Positions 1 to 9,624 of a stretch of 49,970 nucleotides of DNA are shown here, piece after piece. Source of the DNA: Symbiodinium natans (lineage: Eukaryota; Sar; Dinophyceae; Suessiales; Symbiodiniaceae). The notes below the pieces were generated by a model. That model had not been told where the DNA came from, made no database searches, and was given only the letters and a program-made list of their open reading frames with translations. Position numbers and translations under genes: made by a program. Positions within the stretch are counted from its first letter, which is position 1. Each line of letters begins with the position of its first letter. The stretch spans positions 1-49,970 of the forward strand of contig CAJNDS010000932.1 of assembly GCA_905221605.1 (NCBI GenBank), given 5' to 3'.

Positions 1-12
1 GGGGGGGGGGGG
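1..12. repeat. poly-G run at window edge
   Basis: Twelve consecutive G at the very start. It may be a true homopolymer or a sequencing or assembly edge effect. Confidence 0.6.
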
Positions 13-894
13 TGCTGTTGTTGATACTTTATCAAAATGTAATGCACCATAAAATAAATTTCCATTATTTGTTTGATCTAATCTGATTTATGGATTTAGG
101 GTTTGGTTTCAAGACGCTTCTGCCGATTTGCAGGAGGACCTTAACACGCCATAAGCGGGTTTCTGAAAATTCGGGTTACCCGTACCCTTTTGGGGAGTGC
201 CTATTTTGGGGAGAGCAGTATCTTGGGGGGGGGGGTTTCGAAGGGGTACCCCAAACTCATACACAAAGTCTCTTCGCTTCAATCTTAAAAACCCAGTCCC
301 AAACCTCTGATCCCGGCGCGTCTTGGCAGACAACTGGAGGTCCCTTTGCCGACCTTCCCAGTGCAAGAGGCCATGCGGGGTGCTTCCTCGACCTGGAGGT
401 CCCTTTGCCGACCTTCCCAGTGCAAGAGGCCATGCGGGGTGCTTCCTCGACCCAAAGCCCTACAGTCCTACAGCCCTATGGTTGGCAAGGATTCAGGGTT
501 CGGGTTTGCGCTTTTGGGGTCAACTGGACACTGAAAACCCCGGGGGCGTTCGACATGCGTTTCTAAGGTCCGGTAAATGGGTGTGGAATTCCGTCATTCC
601 ACACGCGCCAGCTTTCCGTGAACTTCCCCAAATGGCGGCACAAGCTAGGGAAGTTGAATCAGAAACCTGGGGGGGTGCTAATCCAAGGTGCTGGTATTCG
701 GAACCTCTGGTAGCCCGACCCAAGCGAGATTTCAGAAGCTGATCGCTGCCTTGCACACTGCAGAGTTTAATGTTGCACCCTTTTCAGTAGGGGCCCCCTG
801 AATTAAGGCAAGTTCGCCGGGCTATTCAGTGGGGAACCCCTAAACCCTAAACCCTAAACCCCTTGAGACACGAAAGGCAGCGGGCAACGTTCAG
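13..894. other. no convincing gene; unique sequence ending in CCCTAAA repeats
   Basis: Overlapping open frames occur on both strands at 90-756, but none has recognisable motifs and several span the 59-bp tandem duplication. Three CCCTAAA units lie at about 838-861, just before the first exon-like island. Confidence 0.4.
335..452. repeat. 59-bp tandem duplication
   Basis: The segment starting TGGAGGTCCCTTTGCCGACC at 335-393 is repeated without visible change at 394-452. The identity suggests a recent event. 59 is not a multiple of three, so an in-frame coding role is unlikely. Confidence 0.95.
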
Positions 895-959
895 CGGTCC
901 TGGCCGGAGCACTTGGACCGCAAGGCCGTAGCTTCGTCCCTTTTGGGCTCTGAGGATTG
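895..959 (+). CDS. candidate exon, unknown protein
   Basis: An AG at 893-894 precedes the island and GTTTGGG begins at 960. One frame is open throughout (RSWPEHLDRKAVASSLLGSE, then D). CCCTAAA units lie upstream and TTTAGGG units downstream (about 985-1015). No family is recognised. Confidence 0.45.
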
Positions 960-1206
960 GTTTGGGTTGGGTTAAGGATTCAGAGGGTTTAGGGTTTAGG
1001 GTTTTGGGTTTAAGGGGGTTTGGGATTGACTTGTGCCTGGGAGCAGGAACAGAACATCTGGGGCTGGGGTGTCCTCCTTTTCATCGCAATGTTCACGCTC
1101 CGAGGCCTACAGACCTAAACCCAAACACCTTAAACCCTAAACCCTGCACCCTAACCTAAACCCTAAACCCTAAACCCTGAACCCTTTCCCACATTCTCCT
1201 TCGCAG
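960..1206 (+). repeat. candidate intron with opposed telomere-like arrays
   Basis: TTTAGGG-type units sit near the left end (about 985-1015) and CCCTAAA-type units near the right end (about 1110-1180). It ends in a pyrimidine-rich stretch and TTCGCAG, a good acceptor. Confidence 0.45.
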
Positions 1207-1277
1207 CGCTGTCCTTGTCGCAGCAAGAACACAAGGCCAAACGTTTCACTCAGGGGAGGAAGCCGTAGCCTTATGCG
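1207..1277 (+). CDS. weak candidate exon
   Basis: It follows a strong acceptor (CTCCTTCGCAG) and is followed by GTTTAGGG at 1278. More than one frame is open, so the protein cannot be chosen. Confidence 0.3.
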
Positions 1278-1605
1278 GTTTAGGGTTGAGGGTTTAGGGT
1301 TTAGGGTTTTGGGTTTTGGGTTTAGGGTTACGGTTCCCTAAGTGGCTGAGGGCTAAGGGTCCTTTGCGGGCAAGAGCCTGAGGAGGTTACAGCAACCCTG
1401 ACCCGCTGCCAGAGACTGACCCTACACAGCCCAGACCCTGCACCCCAATTCCCAAAACCTCAATTGTACATGGGGGCCTAGCTTATTCATGACCATTCTT
1501 GGTACTTGTAGGTTCTCTGTCGTTTAAGTTACCCCCAAAAAACCTTTGTAGTTGCCCTAAACCCTAAACCCTAAACCCTAAACCCTAAACCCTAAATCCC
1601 TTCAG

Positions 1606-1665
1606 AGTTCAGCCGCAAGAAGATCCAAGCCATGTCGGATGGCTCGGAGCCCTCGAGCGACCAGG
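1606..1665 (+). CDS. candidate exon, Ser/Lys-rich segment
   Basis: The island lies between TTCAG (1601-1605) and a GTGAGC donor at 1666. The frame reads FSRKKIQAMSDGSEPSSDQ. CCCTAAA units fill 1555-1597 before it and TTTAGGG units fill 1681-1765 after it. It is hydrophilic and without a known motif. Confidence 0.6.
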
Positions 1666-2318
1666 GTGAGCCGGAGGAGGGGTTTAGGGTTTTGGTTTTA
1701 GGGTTTAGGGTCTAGGGTTCAGGGTTTAGGGTTTAGGGTTTAGGGTGTAACGTATAGGGTTTAGGGCAACTACAAGGCAGTGTTGAGGTTATGCGAAGTT
1801 CATGTAAAGGGTTCCGTGAGCGGGCATGCAGTGTTCGGGTCGTGTGCCACAGCTTCTAGTCTTTGCAAGCCATGAGAGGGCACCAGTCTGTTCTCCACCT
1901 AGTGTAGATTTTGCCAACAAATGCTGCACAAGTTGTCCTCTTCACTAGCCGAGCGGTAGGCTGCCGTTGCAGGCAAGCTGATGACGAGTTCGCATTCGCA
2001 ATTCCCCGCCTTTCTGTCGAGAGCTTCACAGATGTGGTCAGTACCAGCTTGTACCCACCCACCCACCCACCCCCCTTCCCGGCCCGAAAAAAAACCCACA
2101 AGCACCATAATCCTGATGACTGTAACTTTATAGGTCCTCCACCTATCCGAAGAAGTTAAACCCTACCGGAGGACCTGAGGAACTCGACGCTGACTTTTTG
2201 TAGGAGCTTACTATGGTACCCCCTGTAGGATTCCTAGAGGTAACCTCCAAAAAAGATGTTGGGCACCAGCCCTAACCCTAACCCTAAACCCTCTGCACTC
2301 CCAGAGCTACATCTGCAG
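1666..2318. other. candidate intron; telomere-like arrays at both ends
   Basis: TTTAGGG-type arrays occupy 1681-1765 and CCCTAAA-type units about 2270-2292. The unique middle has open frames on both strands (1856-2159) with no motif. A short C-rich run lies at 2055-2075. Confidence 0.4.
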
Positions 2319-2389
2319 GACTCTGCGAAGAAGCAAAAGATAAAGGAAGGGAAGTCAGAGAAGAAGCCGAAAAAGGAGAAGAAGAAAGG
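2319..2389 (+). CDS. candidate exon, lysine-rich
   Basis: It follows ACATCTGCAG. The frame is highly lysine-rich (DSAKKQKIKEGKSEKKPKKE, then KKKG). Similar Lys-rich islands at 2605 and 5923 suggest one protein with a basic low-complexity region. The 3' end is uncertain because C-rich telomere-like repeats follow it instead of the usual G-rich ones. Confidence 0.45.
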
Positions 2390-2604
2390 ACCCGAAACCC
2401 AAAAACCTCTTACTCCTACAAAGCCTGCAAACCCCATATCCCTAAACCCTGTGAACCCCATGAACGCCATGAACCCCAACCCTGTAAACCCTGTAACCCT
2501 AACGCTAAACCTTTGGGAGTCTCTGTGCTTCCCGCAATTGGGGTCTTTTGGTTCCCTAAACCCTAAACCCTAAACCCTGTAAAGTCCCAGCTCCCCAGCT
2601 CCAG

Positions 2605-2660
2605 GAGACAGCAAAGGCAAGAAAGAAAAGGCCGCAGTGCCCGCTTCCTTATTTGGGGGG
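2605..2660 (+). CDS. candidate exon, Lys/Ala-rich
   Basis: It follows CCAGCTCCAG and is open as GDSKGKKEKAAVPASLFG up to GTTTAGGGG at 2661. CCCTAAA-type units precede it (to about 2580) and TTTAGGG variants follow. Confidence 0.45.
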
Positions 2661-3063
2661 GTTTAGGGGTTTTAGGGGTTTCGGGTTTCGGGTTTCGGGT
2701 TTAGAGTTTAGGGACAGGGTTTATGGGTTTATAGGGGTTAGGGCTACGGTTTAGGGGTGTAGGGGTTTCGGGGTTTAGGGGTTTCGCGTGTATAGGGTTA
2801 GGGGTTTTTGGCGTTGGGAGAGGTATCCCCGGATCAGCCGCATTCAAAGAATAAAGGGCTCAGGTTATTCCAGCAGGGGCTGCCTCACAAGACGCGACAG
2901 GAGTTCCCTTTGTCTTCGCCAGGGACCAAGCATCAGCATGCATCTCGCAAGCAGCAGGACAGAAGCTACAAGAGCTAAACAGGGCTTCAAACTATCCGCG
3001 AAGAGACACGAAAAGACGGTGACAACAGGAACCCATAAGAACCCCCCCCCCTTTCACTTCGAG
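2661..3063. other. TTTAGGG-variant array, then upstream region of the GH3 gene
   Basis: Degenerate GGGTTTAG/GGGTTTCG units run to about 2810, then unique sequence. The GH3 start codon at 3064 comes after a C run and CTTCGAG. I see no TATA box. AG dinucleotides just upstream could take a trans-spliced leader, but this is not shown. Confidence 0.4.
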
Positions 3064-5603
3064 ATGGCTTCCATTATGTGGCTGACTTGGCTTGCACCGT
3101 GGCTTGCACTGGCCTGTGGCAAAGAGACGTTTTTCGACATCAGGACTTCGATCTCCAGCTGCGGGGATTTCGATTGGTGCGATGCCACGAGGGGTTTAGA
3201 GGAGCGTGTGGAGTTGCTGGTGAAGGAGATGACGCCGGAGGACACTTGGTAGCCCAGTGGTACCCTCTACCCGTTTTTCTTTGGCTCTAGGTTGCCTTAT
3301 AAAGTAACCAAGCCAAAAATAAGAATGGTGATCATATCTTCTTAGAATATGATTACTGGGCTACCAAGGAAAAGATCCTGCAGCTTAGCAACGACCTCTT
3401 CGGCGGGGTGCCAGCCATCGAACGGCTCGGCTTGGAGTCCTACAACTACATCCGCGAAGCGGCGCACGGCGTACTGTTGCGGGACGGGAAGCCAGAAGCC
3501 ACCAGCTTCCCGCAGGTGGTGTCCATGGCCGCCTCCTTCAACCGGAGCCTCTTCCGCGCGGTGGGGCAGGCGGTCGGCCGCGAGGCCCGCTTCATGCAGG
3601 AGATTGGCGTGACGTGGGGCCGGTACAAGGGCCGCTACGGCGGCTTGGTGCTGCAGTTCAATGTGAACCTCTTCCGCGACCCCCGGTGGGGTCGGGGACA
3701 AGAGACGCCCGGCGAGTGCCCCAAGCTCACTGCGGCCTTTGCGGAGGAGTATGTCAAGGGCATTCAGCACCGCGCAGATGGGGGCTGGCCGCAGGCAGCA
3801 GCATCCTGCAAGCACTACGCAGCTTACTCTTTTGAAGGAGGACCGACAAAGCTGAACACTTCGTCGTCTATGCGACATCTTTTGCCCGGGCAGTCCAACC
3901 TCAGCCGTCACAATGAGGATGCTCACGTCACAGCAACATGGCAGCCCAGTGGTACCCTTTACCTTTTTGTTTTTGGTTTTGGGTTCCCTTATAAAGTAAC
4001 GAACCAAAAAAGGGTGCCCTCATTATAACATGGTTACTGGGCTACTAAGGCAAGGGACTTTGCAGAGTCCTATGCCAAGCCATGGGAGGCGTGTGCCAAG
4101 GCTGAGGCAATGGGGGTGATGTGCGCCTACAACCAGGTGAATGGAGTGCCGTCCTGTGGCGACAAAAGCCTTCTGCGCAAGTTGCTGCGGGACACCTGGG
4201 GCTTCCAAGGTGTGGTGGTCACAGACTGCGACTCGATTTCCGACATGTACGCCTTGCAGAAGTACAAGTCAACGCCCGCGGCCACGATCGAGGCAGCCTT
4301 GGATGCGGGAACGGACGTGTCTTGCAGCCCAGGCTTCTTCAAGCGGTATGCCGAACCAGGTGGTGCCATGGATGCATTGCTCACGACTGCTGTGAAGGAT
4401 GCCTTGCGTGTACGCTTTCGCCTGGGCGAGTTCGACCCGAAGCCCAGGTGGAATCCAACATGGAGCGAGGTTTCAGCAGGGCACAAAGAGATGGCTCTCG
4501 ATGCAGCTCTGCAGAGCACTGTGCTGCTCAAGAACGACGGCAGGCTGCCATTGCAGAAGGGTCTGCGCTTGGCACTGCTTGGGCCCCTGCGCAATGCTAC
4601 AAAGCGCTTGTTGGGGAACTACGAGGCCTGGCCGGTGCAGGTGACGTCGCCTCTTGAGGGCCTAAAGAAGGTGGCGGAGGTGGTGACCCCGGGGGAGGAG
4701 ATGGGCCTTTGCGGCACAAGCCCGCAGGTCGAAAAGCCGGACGTGGATGCGGTAGTTGTGGTGGGTGGACTCACGGGGGAGGATGACGAGGTTCAAGATC
4801 CGGACATGCGCCCGGTGTACTCGAAGCTCTGCGCCGAGGGCTGCTTGGAAGGCGAGGGCTGCGACCGTCCGCACCTCCGCCTGGCAAAAGGCCAGCAAAG
4901 CCTGCTGGAGACCGCCGCCTCCTGGGGTCTTCCTGTGGTGCTGGTCCTCATCAGCGGCGGTCCGCTGGACTTGGCACATGTGAAGGACATGCCAAACTTG
5001 GCCGGCATTCTGTGGATGGGCTACCCAGGGCAGGAGGGCGGAACAGCCCTGGCACAGTTGCTGGTGGGCGAGCGATCGCCCAGTGGGCGACTGCCACAGA
5101 CCTTCTACCGTGACGAGTATTTGGAGCACCTTCCCATGAATGACTACAGATTCCCGGCCCAGCCATCCGCGAAGTACCCTGGACGTGGGTATCGCTTTGT
5201 GGAGGATCAGTGGGTCGTCTACCCCTTCGGCTTTGGCTTGTCCTACGACAGCTTCAAGTACACCTGGGAGGACATAAGCCAATGCCAGCTGAAGCTGCGC
5301 CTTGATCGAACGGCCTTCCGTGATACGCCTGGGGCTCTTTCGGTGTTGTTCTTTCTCCGTCCCCCGGAAGATGTGCTCCGCAAGCGCTTGGTCGGCTTCG
5401 AGCGCGTGAACTTTGCGGAAAGCCAAAGCGCCTTGGTCTCGCTCACGCTGACATTGAAGGACTTCGAGCTTTACGAAGCAGAGCAGAATCATCAAAGGGT
5501 CTTGGAGGGCGAGTGGGTTCTGGAGGTGAATTCCCCGGCAGAGTTGACCCACACCCTGCGAGTCACGTCGAATGGCTGCGAACAGAGGGCCCTCTATCCG
5601 TGA
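3064..5603 (+). CDS. glycoside hydrolase family 3, beta-xylosidase/arabinofuranosidase-like (three exons)
   Basis: Exons are 3064-3240, 3369-3932 and 4050-5603, joined in frame to 764 residues, close to the usual ~770 of plant-type beta-xylosidases. The enzyme should release xylose or arabinose from the non-reducing ends of oligosaccharides. Residues 1-18 (MASIMWLTWLAPWLALAC) look like a signal peptide, suggesting secretion or lysosome/vacuole targeting. GH3 hallmarks, in order: MTPEEKILQLS across the first junction, SFPQV, DPRWGRGQETPGE from Asp163, CKHY with Lys207, MCAYNQVNG, and VVTDCDS with the predicted nucleophile Asp306. The C-terminal GH3 domain has VLLKNDGRLPL, LLGNYEAW, WMGYPGQEGG and YPFGFGLSY, then a fibronectin-III-like tail. 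The acid/base Glu was not assigned. The first Met before the signal peptide was chosen over an in-frame ATG at 2788, which would run through low-complexity sequence. Family assignment is firm; exact substrate is not. Confidence 0.93.
3241..3368 (+). mobile_element. introner-like element B1, intron 1 of the GH3 gene
   Basis: The element is 3245-3368, with ends CTTGGTAGCCCAGT and ACTGGGCTACCAAG as a perfect 14-bp inverted repeat. Flanks GACA (3241-3244) and GAAA (3369-3372) look like a 4-bp duplication with one change. Reading through meets TAG at 3250. Removing 3241-3368 gives a GA-AG intron and restores MTPEEKILQLS, which fits the GH3 family. The left duplication supplies the donor and the element's end supplies the AG. 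Confidence 0.85.
3933..4049 (+). mobile_element. introner-like element B2, intron 2 of the GH3 gene
   Basis: The element is 3937-4049, sharing with B1 the ends GCAGCCCAGTGGTACCC and GGTTACTGGGCTA..AAG and the internal TATAAAGTAAC. It is flanked by a perfect 4-bp duplication GCAA (3933-3936, 4050-4053). Unremoved, the frame stops at 4025. Excising 3933-4049 gives a GC-AG intron and the reading HVTARDFAESY, which aligns with the expected family segment. Confidence 0.85.
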
Positions 5604-5922
5604 GGAAGGATGGCAAAAGGTCACAGTCCTCCACGCATAGTGGAATTACTTTTGCACGCCCGGTCGCAAAATGGCGCACCGATTTGGCACCAGGCAAGGT
5701 CCTGGCGGTTTTATGGAAAATTGGCCTCGCAGCGACACCCCCAACACTTAGCTGGCTTACGCGTCGGGACTTCACTGGCTTATGAAAGGGTGTCTGGAAT
5801 TGGGAATGGCTCCTATTATGGTACGGCTATCGTGGCCTGCAAGGTACTTTTTGGGGGTTTAGGGGCAGGCCACGAACCACAGCACTTGCACCAACGGGAT
5901 ACTGACGCCCTGAGCCTCGCAG
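5604..5922. other. GH3 downstream region / candidate intron
   Basis: An open frame from 5610 runs through to 5978 but has no family features. No polyadenylation signal is obvious. One GGGTTTAGGGG unit lies at about 5856. The segment ends GCCTCGCAG before a Lys-rich island. Confidence 0.3.
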
Positions 5923-5981
5923 AAGAAGCAGAAGGGAAAGGAGAAGAAAGGCAAGAAGAAAAAGAAGAAGCTGCTTGACCA
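5923..5981 (+). CDS. candidate exon, lysine-rich
   Basis: It follows AGCCTCGCAG and ends before a near-consensus donor, GTAAGT, at 5982. The frame is KKQKGKEKKGKKKKKKLLD. Its resemblance to the island at 2319 suggests a shared gene around the GH3 gene, or a repeated exon type. Confidence 0.5.
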
Positions 5982-6651
5982 GTAAGTGGCGAGTTGTCTA
6001 AATTAGGGCTAATAAATTAGGGCTAATTAGGGTCCCTTTTTTGTGTGCCCCAATTTTGCAGTACGGCACCCTTAGAAGGGCTCCTCCAAAAGGACCCGAA
6101 TTTAGAGAGCTTATGAGGTAGCGGGGGTCTCGAAATCATAGAACTACACCGTAACGACTCTGAAACTTATCATGGGGGGGGTGGGCTTGGTAACCCCACA
6201 GACTACCAGGGTACGGCCCAAAGATGCGTCTTTGTTTGTAAAATCCAGGGCTTTTGTCCCCTTTAGGGTTAAGGGCTTCTTGTTTAAAGTTTAGGGCTAA
6301 AGCCCGAAACCCTTAACCCTCAACACCGTGGACCGAAGCCGTTTTTATATGCGCTTCCGTCAAGGAAGTCAAGCTCCTCTTCTTCGAGCTGCCTGGCTTG
6401 CCATGGTTCTCCAATGCTTTTTTGGTCAGGTTTGGCGTGCGGCCTTTATAAAGGCCGGCGGACTCTTTGTTTGTTGCCTTTACACCTTTATATTTGACGG
6501 CTACCGCCAGTGCCGCCGATTTCAGAGAAGGAGCGGTGGGGGTGGGGGCGGCCAGGGCATAGACGGGGCGTCAGCGGATAGTCCCTATATACCCCAATAC
6601 GAACCACTACATATCCCGCTATAAAATAGATACCCCACCCTAAACCCCCAG
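5982..6651. other. candidate intron; no gene seen
   Basis: It starts GTAAGT, followed by TTAGGGCTAA variants (6000-6030). Positions 6040-6190 resemble 39500-39640 (CGGCACCCTT..A..GGGACCC-type words), a dispersed repeat. TTTAGGG and CCCTAAA words face each other at 6262-6322. It ends CCCTAAACCCCCAG. Confidence 0.4.
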
Positions 6652-6741
6652 TGGCCGAGGTTCTTCGTCGTCTTCCTCGACTGATTCCGCGGCGCTGCGG
6701 AAGAAGCGGAAGCGAGAAGCCAAGCAGAAGTTGGTCGAGGC
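6652..6741 (+). CDS. candidate exon, Ser-rich then basic
   Basis: It follows CCCTAAACCCCCAG. The frame is GRGSSSSSSTDSAALRKKRK followed by REAKQKLVEA, a serine tract then a basic helical stretch like a nuclear localisation signal. The 3' end (GTGCAT near 6742) is uncertain. Confidence 0.5.
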
Positions 6742-7058
6742 GTGCATGTTCTGCGTTGCCGTTCATGAGATTTTAGCGACGTCACCATATTTAGGACTTG
6801 CATACTTTTGACTGTCAGGAATGAGGATCACCTCGGCTTATCCTAAATGTACCCTGACAAGAAATGTGGAGCTTCCCTTTTCTACGGCAGAAGACGGCTA
6901 TCAAAAAAAGGTTCCTTGGCCCATGGGGTTGGTGAGGTCTTCTTCTTCTTCTTGTGTTGACCTTGAGGGTCTAGGGTTTAGGGTTGGGGGTTTGGGGTTT
7001 AGGGTTTAGAGCTTCGAGCTGAGGTTGGGGGAGGCCTGCCCTGTTTGCCCTGCTGTGA

Positions 7059-7280
7059 GGTTCATGGGTAGTTAGAAGTAGGGTTATAAGTACATCAAAT
7101 GGGGTTAGAAGTATATAGTTACCATACTTATAACCCTACTTTTCACCCTACTTCTAACCCTACTTATAGCCCTATGGGTAGTTAGAAGTAGGGTTATCTT
7201 GGTCGCCCAGTGGTACCCTATTACAATTTGATGGTACATGGGCTACCAAGTTATAAGTACCCTAAATGGGGTTATCCAAG
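7059..7280. mobile_element. MITE family D, copy 1 (rearranged), with nested element
   Basis: GGTTCATGGGTAGTTAGAAG at 7059 recurs inverted (CTTCTAACCCTACTT near 7150) and direct again at 7174, forming a palindromic block. It resembles 43311-43403. A short family-B element has landed inside it. Confidence 0.6.
7198..7250. mobile_element. family B element B3, internally deleted
   Basis: Ends CTTGGTCGCCCAGTGGTACC and GGTACATGGGCTACCAAG match B1 and B2, but only 53 bp remain. A perfect 4-bp duplication TTAT flanks it (7194-7197, 7251-7254), as in the GH3 gene. It has no coding context. Confidence 0.75.
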
Positions 7281-7302
7281 TCTAGCCCTACATCGGCACG
7301 AG

Positions 7303-7357
7303 CCGACAGGCCCAGAAGCGGAAAGCCAGGGAATATCTCGTCATGCGAGGACTCAGA
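7303..7357 (+). CDS. candidate exon, basic
   Basis: It follows CGGCACGAG and the frame reads RQAQKRKAREYLVMRGL. TTTAGGG arrays begin at 7360. The right boundary is uncertain. It resembles the basic segment at 6652. Confidence 0.4.
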
Positions 7358-8415
7358 TGGTTTAGGGTTTAGGGTTTCGGGCTTAGGGTTCAGAGTTTAG
7401 GGTTTAGGGGGGAGTGGGGAGTGGGCAGTGGGGGAGTGAATGTGGCGGGCAACTGTTTGATTACGTTAGTGCTCCTTTTCTTCTCCCGTGGTTGGGGGTC
7501 GTTTCGGTTGATTTGGGTTAGGTCCTAAACCCTAAACCCTAAACCCTAAACGTGCTCCGAGGCTTTTAACCGGCTAGGGTTTAGGCTGCGCCACCAGAGG
7601 GCCCACTCCCAACCCAGGGAGCCCACGACCCCTATTAATTCAGGAACAGGGTTTAGGGTTTAGGGTTTAGGGATTAGGGATTAGGGTTTAGGACCTTAAA
7701 GGCGTATTAAGGATCCCTATATGGTTTAAGTTTAAGGTGTATTCCTTAAGGAGCATTCATTATGATTATTAAGGGTCCCTACTAGGACCGGTGTAGGCAC
7801 TTTTTCCCGTGTTTTTTAGGGTTGGGGTTCCCTTAGAATCCCCTTAAATCCAAAAAGGGCACCCCTTTTATTCCTAGGTTACTCCTGGGTCTAGTTCAGG
7901 ATCCCTAGATGGTTTAAGGTGTATTTCTTAGTTAAGGGGTATTGGGCTCTTTGGGAACTTGGGGTGCGGGTTTGGGGTGTTGGGGTTTTAGCGCTTCAGG
8001 GGTTTGGGCGATCCGGAAGCTTGAGGGTTTTTAGAGCTAAGGGTTCAGGGTTCAGGGTTTAGGGTTTAGGGTTTAGGATTCAGGGTTTACCCCAAAACCT
8101 AAACCTAAAGCCAGGTTTGGAGCGACTGCAGTCCGCAGACTGCATATAGCTGACCCCACAAGCATGGCGGCTTTCATGATGAAGCAGTCCAACACCAACA
8201 CTCTCAGCTCAGGGCAGTTTGGGATATAGGGCTTAAGGTCAAGGCATTGAGGTTTAGGGTTTAGGGTTTGAGGGTTCAGAGTTAGATTTTAAGGCTTCTG
8301 GGTTGATGGCGCAGGCTGAAACTACAAGTTTCCCCCGTAAACCCTAAACCCTAAGCCCTAAACCCTAAACCCTAAGCCCTAAACCCTAAACCCTAAACCC
8401 TAAACCCCTGCATAG
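7358..8415. other. telomere-like arrays and a MITE; no exon identified with confidence
   Basis: TTTAGGG-type arrays lie at 7360-7410, 7650-7690, 8040-8085 and 8250-8280. CCCTAAA-type arrays lie at 7525-7550 and 8335-8405, the last leading to the exon at 8416. A family-C MITE lies at 7792-7894. Confidence 0.5.
7792..7894. mobile_element. MITE family C, copy 1
   Basis: It begins CTAGGACC and ends ACTCCTGGGTCTAG, an imperfect inverted repeat. The core (TTAGGGTTGGGGTTCCCTTA, then AAAGGGCACCCC) matches copies at 23193 and 30626. Confidence 0.65.
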
Positions 8416-8487
8416 AGGCCTGAAGACGCGGGATGGGCAGTTCACGGAGCAAGTGACGAACTTCGAGTGCAGCTTTCGTGAGGGTAG
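8416..8487 (+). CDS. candidate exon, unknown protein
   Basis: It follows CCCTAAACCCCTGCATAG and ends before a strong GTGAGTG donor at 8488. The frame is GLKTRDGQFTEQVTNFECSF then REG. No family is recognised. Confidence 0.6.
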
Positions 8488-8567
8488 GTGAGTGACGACC
8501 TTGGAGGATCCAGGGCTGATGTCCTAGCCCTAAACCCTAAACCCTAAACCCTAAGCTAGGACTGCAG

Positions 8568-8623
8568 AGGCAGAGAAGGGGGGCGAGCTGAATGTGAACC
8601 CCAGGCAGCTACTTTTGAAGCAT
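8568..8623 (+). CDS. candidate exon, unknown protein
   Basis: It follows GGACTGCAG. Two frames are open; the likelier reads AEKGGELNVNPRQLLLKH. It is followed by GCTTAGGGCTTAGGG, so the donor may be GC. CCCTAAA units precede it (8527-8553). Confidence 0.4.
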
Positions 8624-8722
8624 GCTTAGGGCTTAGGGTCACAGGTAGGGACCCTAAACCCTAAACCCGAAACCCTAAACCCTAAACCCCTAGGGTAGGG
8701 CTCTCTTTACAACCTTGCACCC

Positions 8723-8791
8723 GGATCCCTGGATCCGAAGAAAGTGCCACGGCTGCCCGCCGTCTCGGAGCAAAAGATTCCTAAGCTGGGG
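8723..8791 (+). CDS. candidate exon, unknown protein
   Basis: The frame GSLDPKKVPRLPAVSEQKIP then KLG is open up to GTGGGG at 8792. The acceptor is unclear. CCCTAAA units precede it at 8650-8690. Confidence 0.35.
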
Positions 8792-9559
8792 GTGGGGGGT
8801 TTTGATCTTAGGGGAGTGGGTTGGCATGAGCAAGGGTCTGTGACGGCTTTGACATGTCACATTTTCATGCAGCAGCAATATGGCTGCGGATGTTGTGCTT
8901 GTACCACTGATACTGTAGTGTGCATCGACAAGCACGCATCAACACACAGGGAAGCGCTGCACACACTTCCCAGAGCCTGGGGAACATCCTCTTCGACTAG
9001 AAACAGACGGAACGATGAGCCATATCTGAGCCCAAAGACTTAATATAGACCGCCGGCTCTACAAAGGCCGAGAAAGAAATCATCTCATCTCCCGATTTCC
9101 TGCAAGTCTTCCACCCTAAACCCTAAACCCCATCTTGAACCCTCTTCATACATGGGTAGCTCTCGAAAACGAGGGTCCCCTTTAGGCATCTTGTTGAGGG
9201 TGCCGGACTAAATCGGGCACCCTAAAAAGCCTAAACCGACATTCAGAGGGCAAAACCCCAAACCCTAAACCCTTAACCCTTAACCCTCAAGCCCGAAGCC
9301 CGAAACCCTAAACCCTAAACCTTAAACCCTAAACCCACGTCAAGTCTTCTGGCAACTGTGGAGTCACTTGAGACCGGCTGGGCCACTTAGGCATCAGACT
9401 TGTTGCGAAAGCCTGGAAGTTCCATCCGGATCCTTAAGCCCCAAGCCCTAAGCCCTAGCCCTAAACCCTAAACCCTAAACCCTAAACCCTAAACCCTAAA
9501 CCCTAAACCCTAAACCCGCAGATCCTGAGACTCAGCTTTCCTTTCATCCTGCGTTGCAG
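8792..9559. other. candidate intron with three CCCTAAA blocks
   Basis: CCCTAAA arrays lie at 9113-9128, 9255-9337 and 9440-9515. An open frame at 8744-9043 runs through part of it without motifs. It ends CTGCGTTGCAG, a good acceptor. Confidence 0.4.
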
Positions 9560-9624
9560 GATCCTTTTGCGAGATGGCGCCAGGGAGCTGCACGCCTGGC
9601 CCTCATTGGTGTCGGCTTTATGGG
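9560..9624 (+). CDS. candidate exon, unknown protein
   Basis: It sits between CTGCGTTGCAG and GTTAGGGTTTAGGG at 9625. Two frames are open (DPFARWRQGAARLALIGVGF, or ILLRDGARELHAWPSLVSAL), so the protein is not settled. Confidence 0.4.

Noticed and set aside
3241-3368. Reading the two GH3 inserts as disabling frameshifts (pseudogene)
   Set aside because: Both are copies of one inverted-repeat element, both restore conserved family sequence when removed with one duplication, and no other break occurs in 764 codons.
4662-5624. 320-residue minus-strand frame opposite the GH3 gene
   Set aside because: It is the antisense shadow of GC-rich GH3 coding sequence; the plus strand has clear family motifs.
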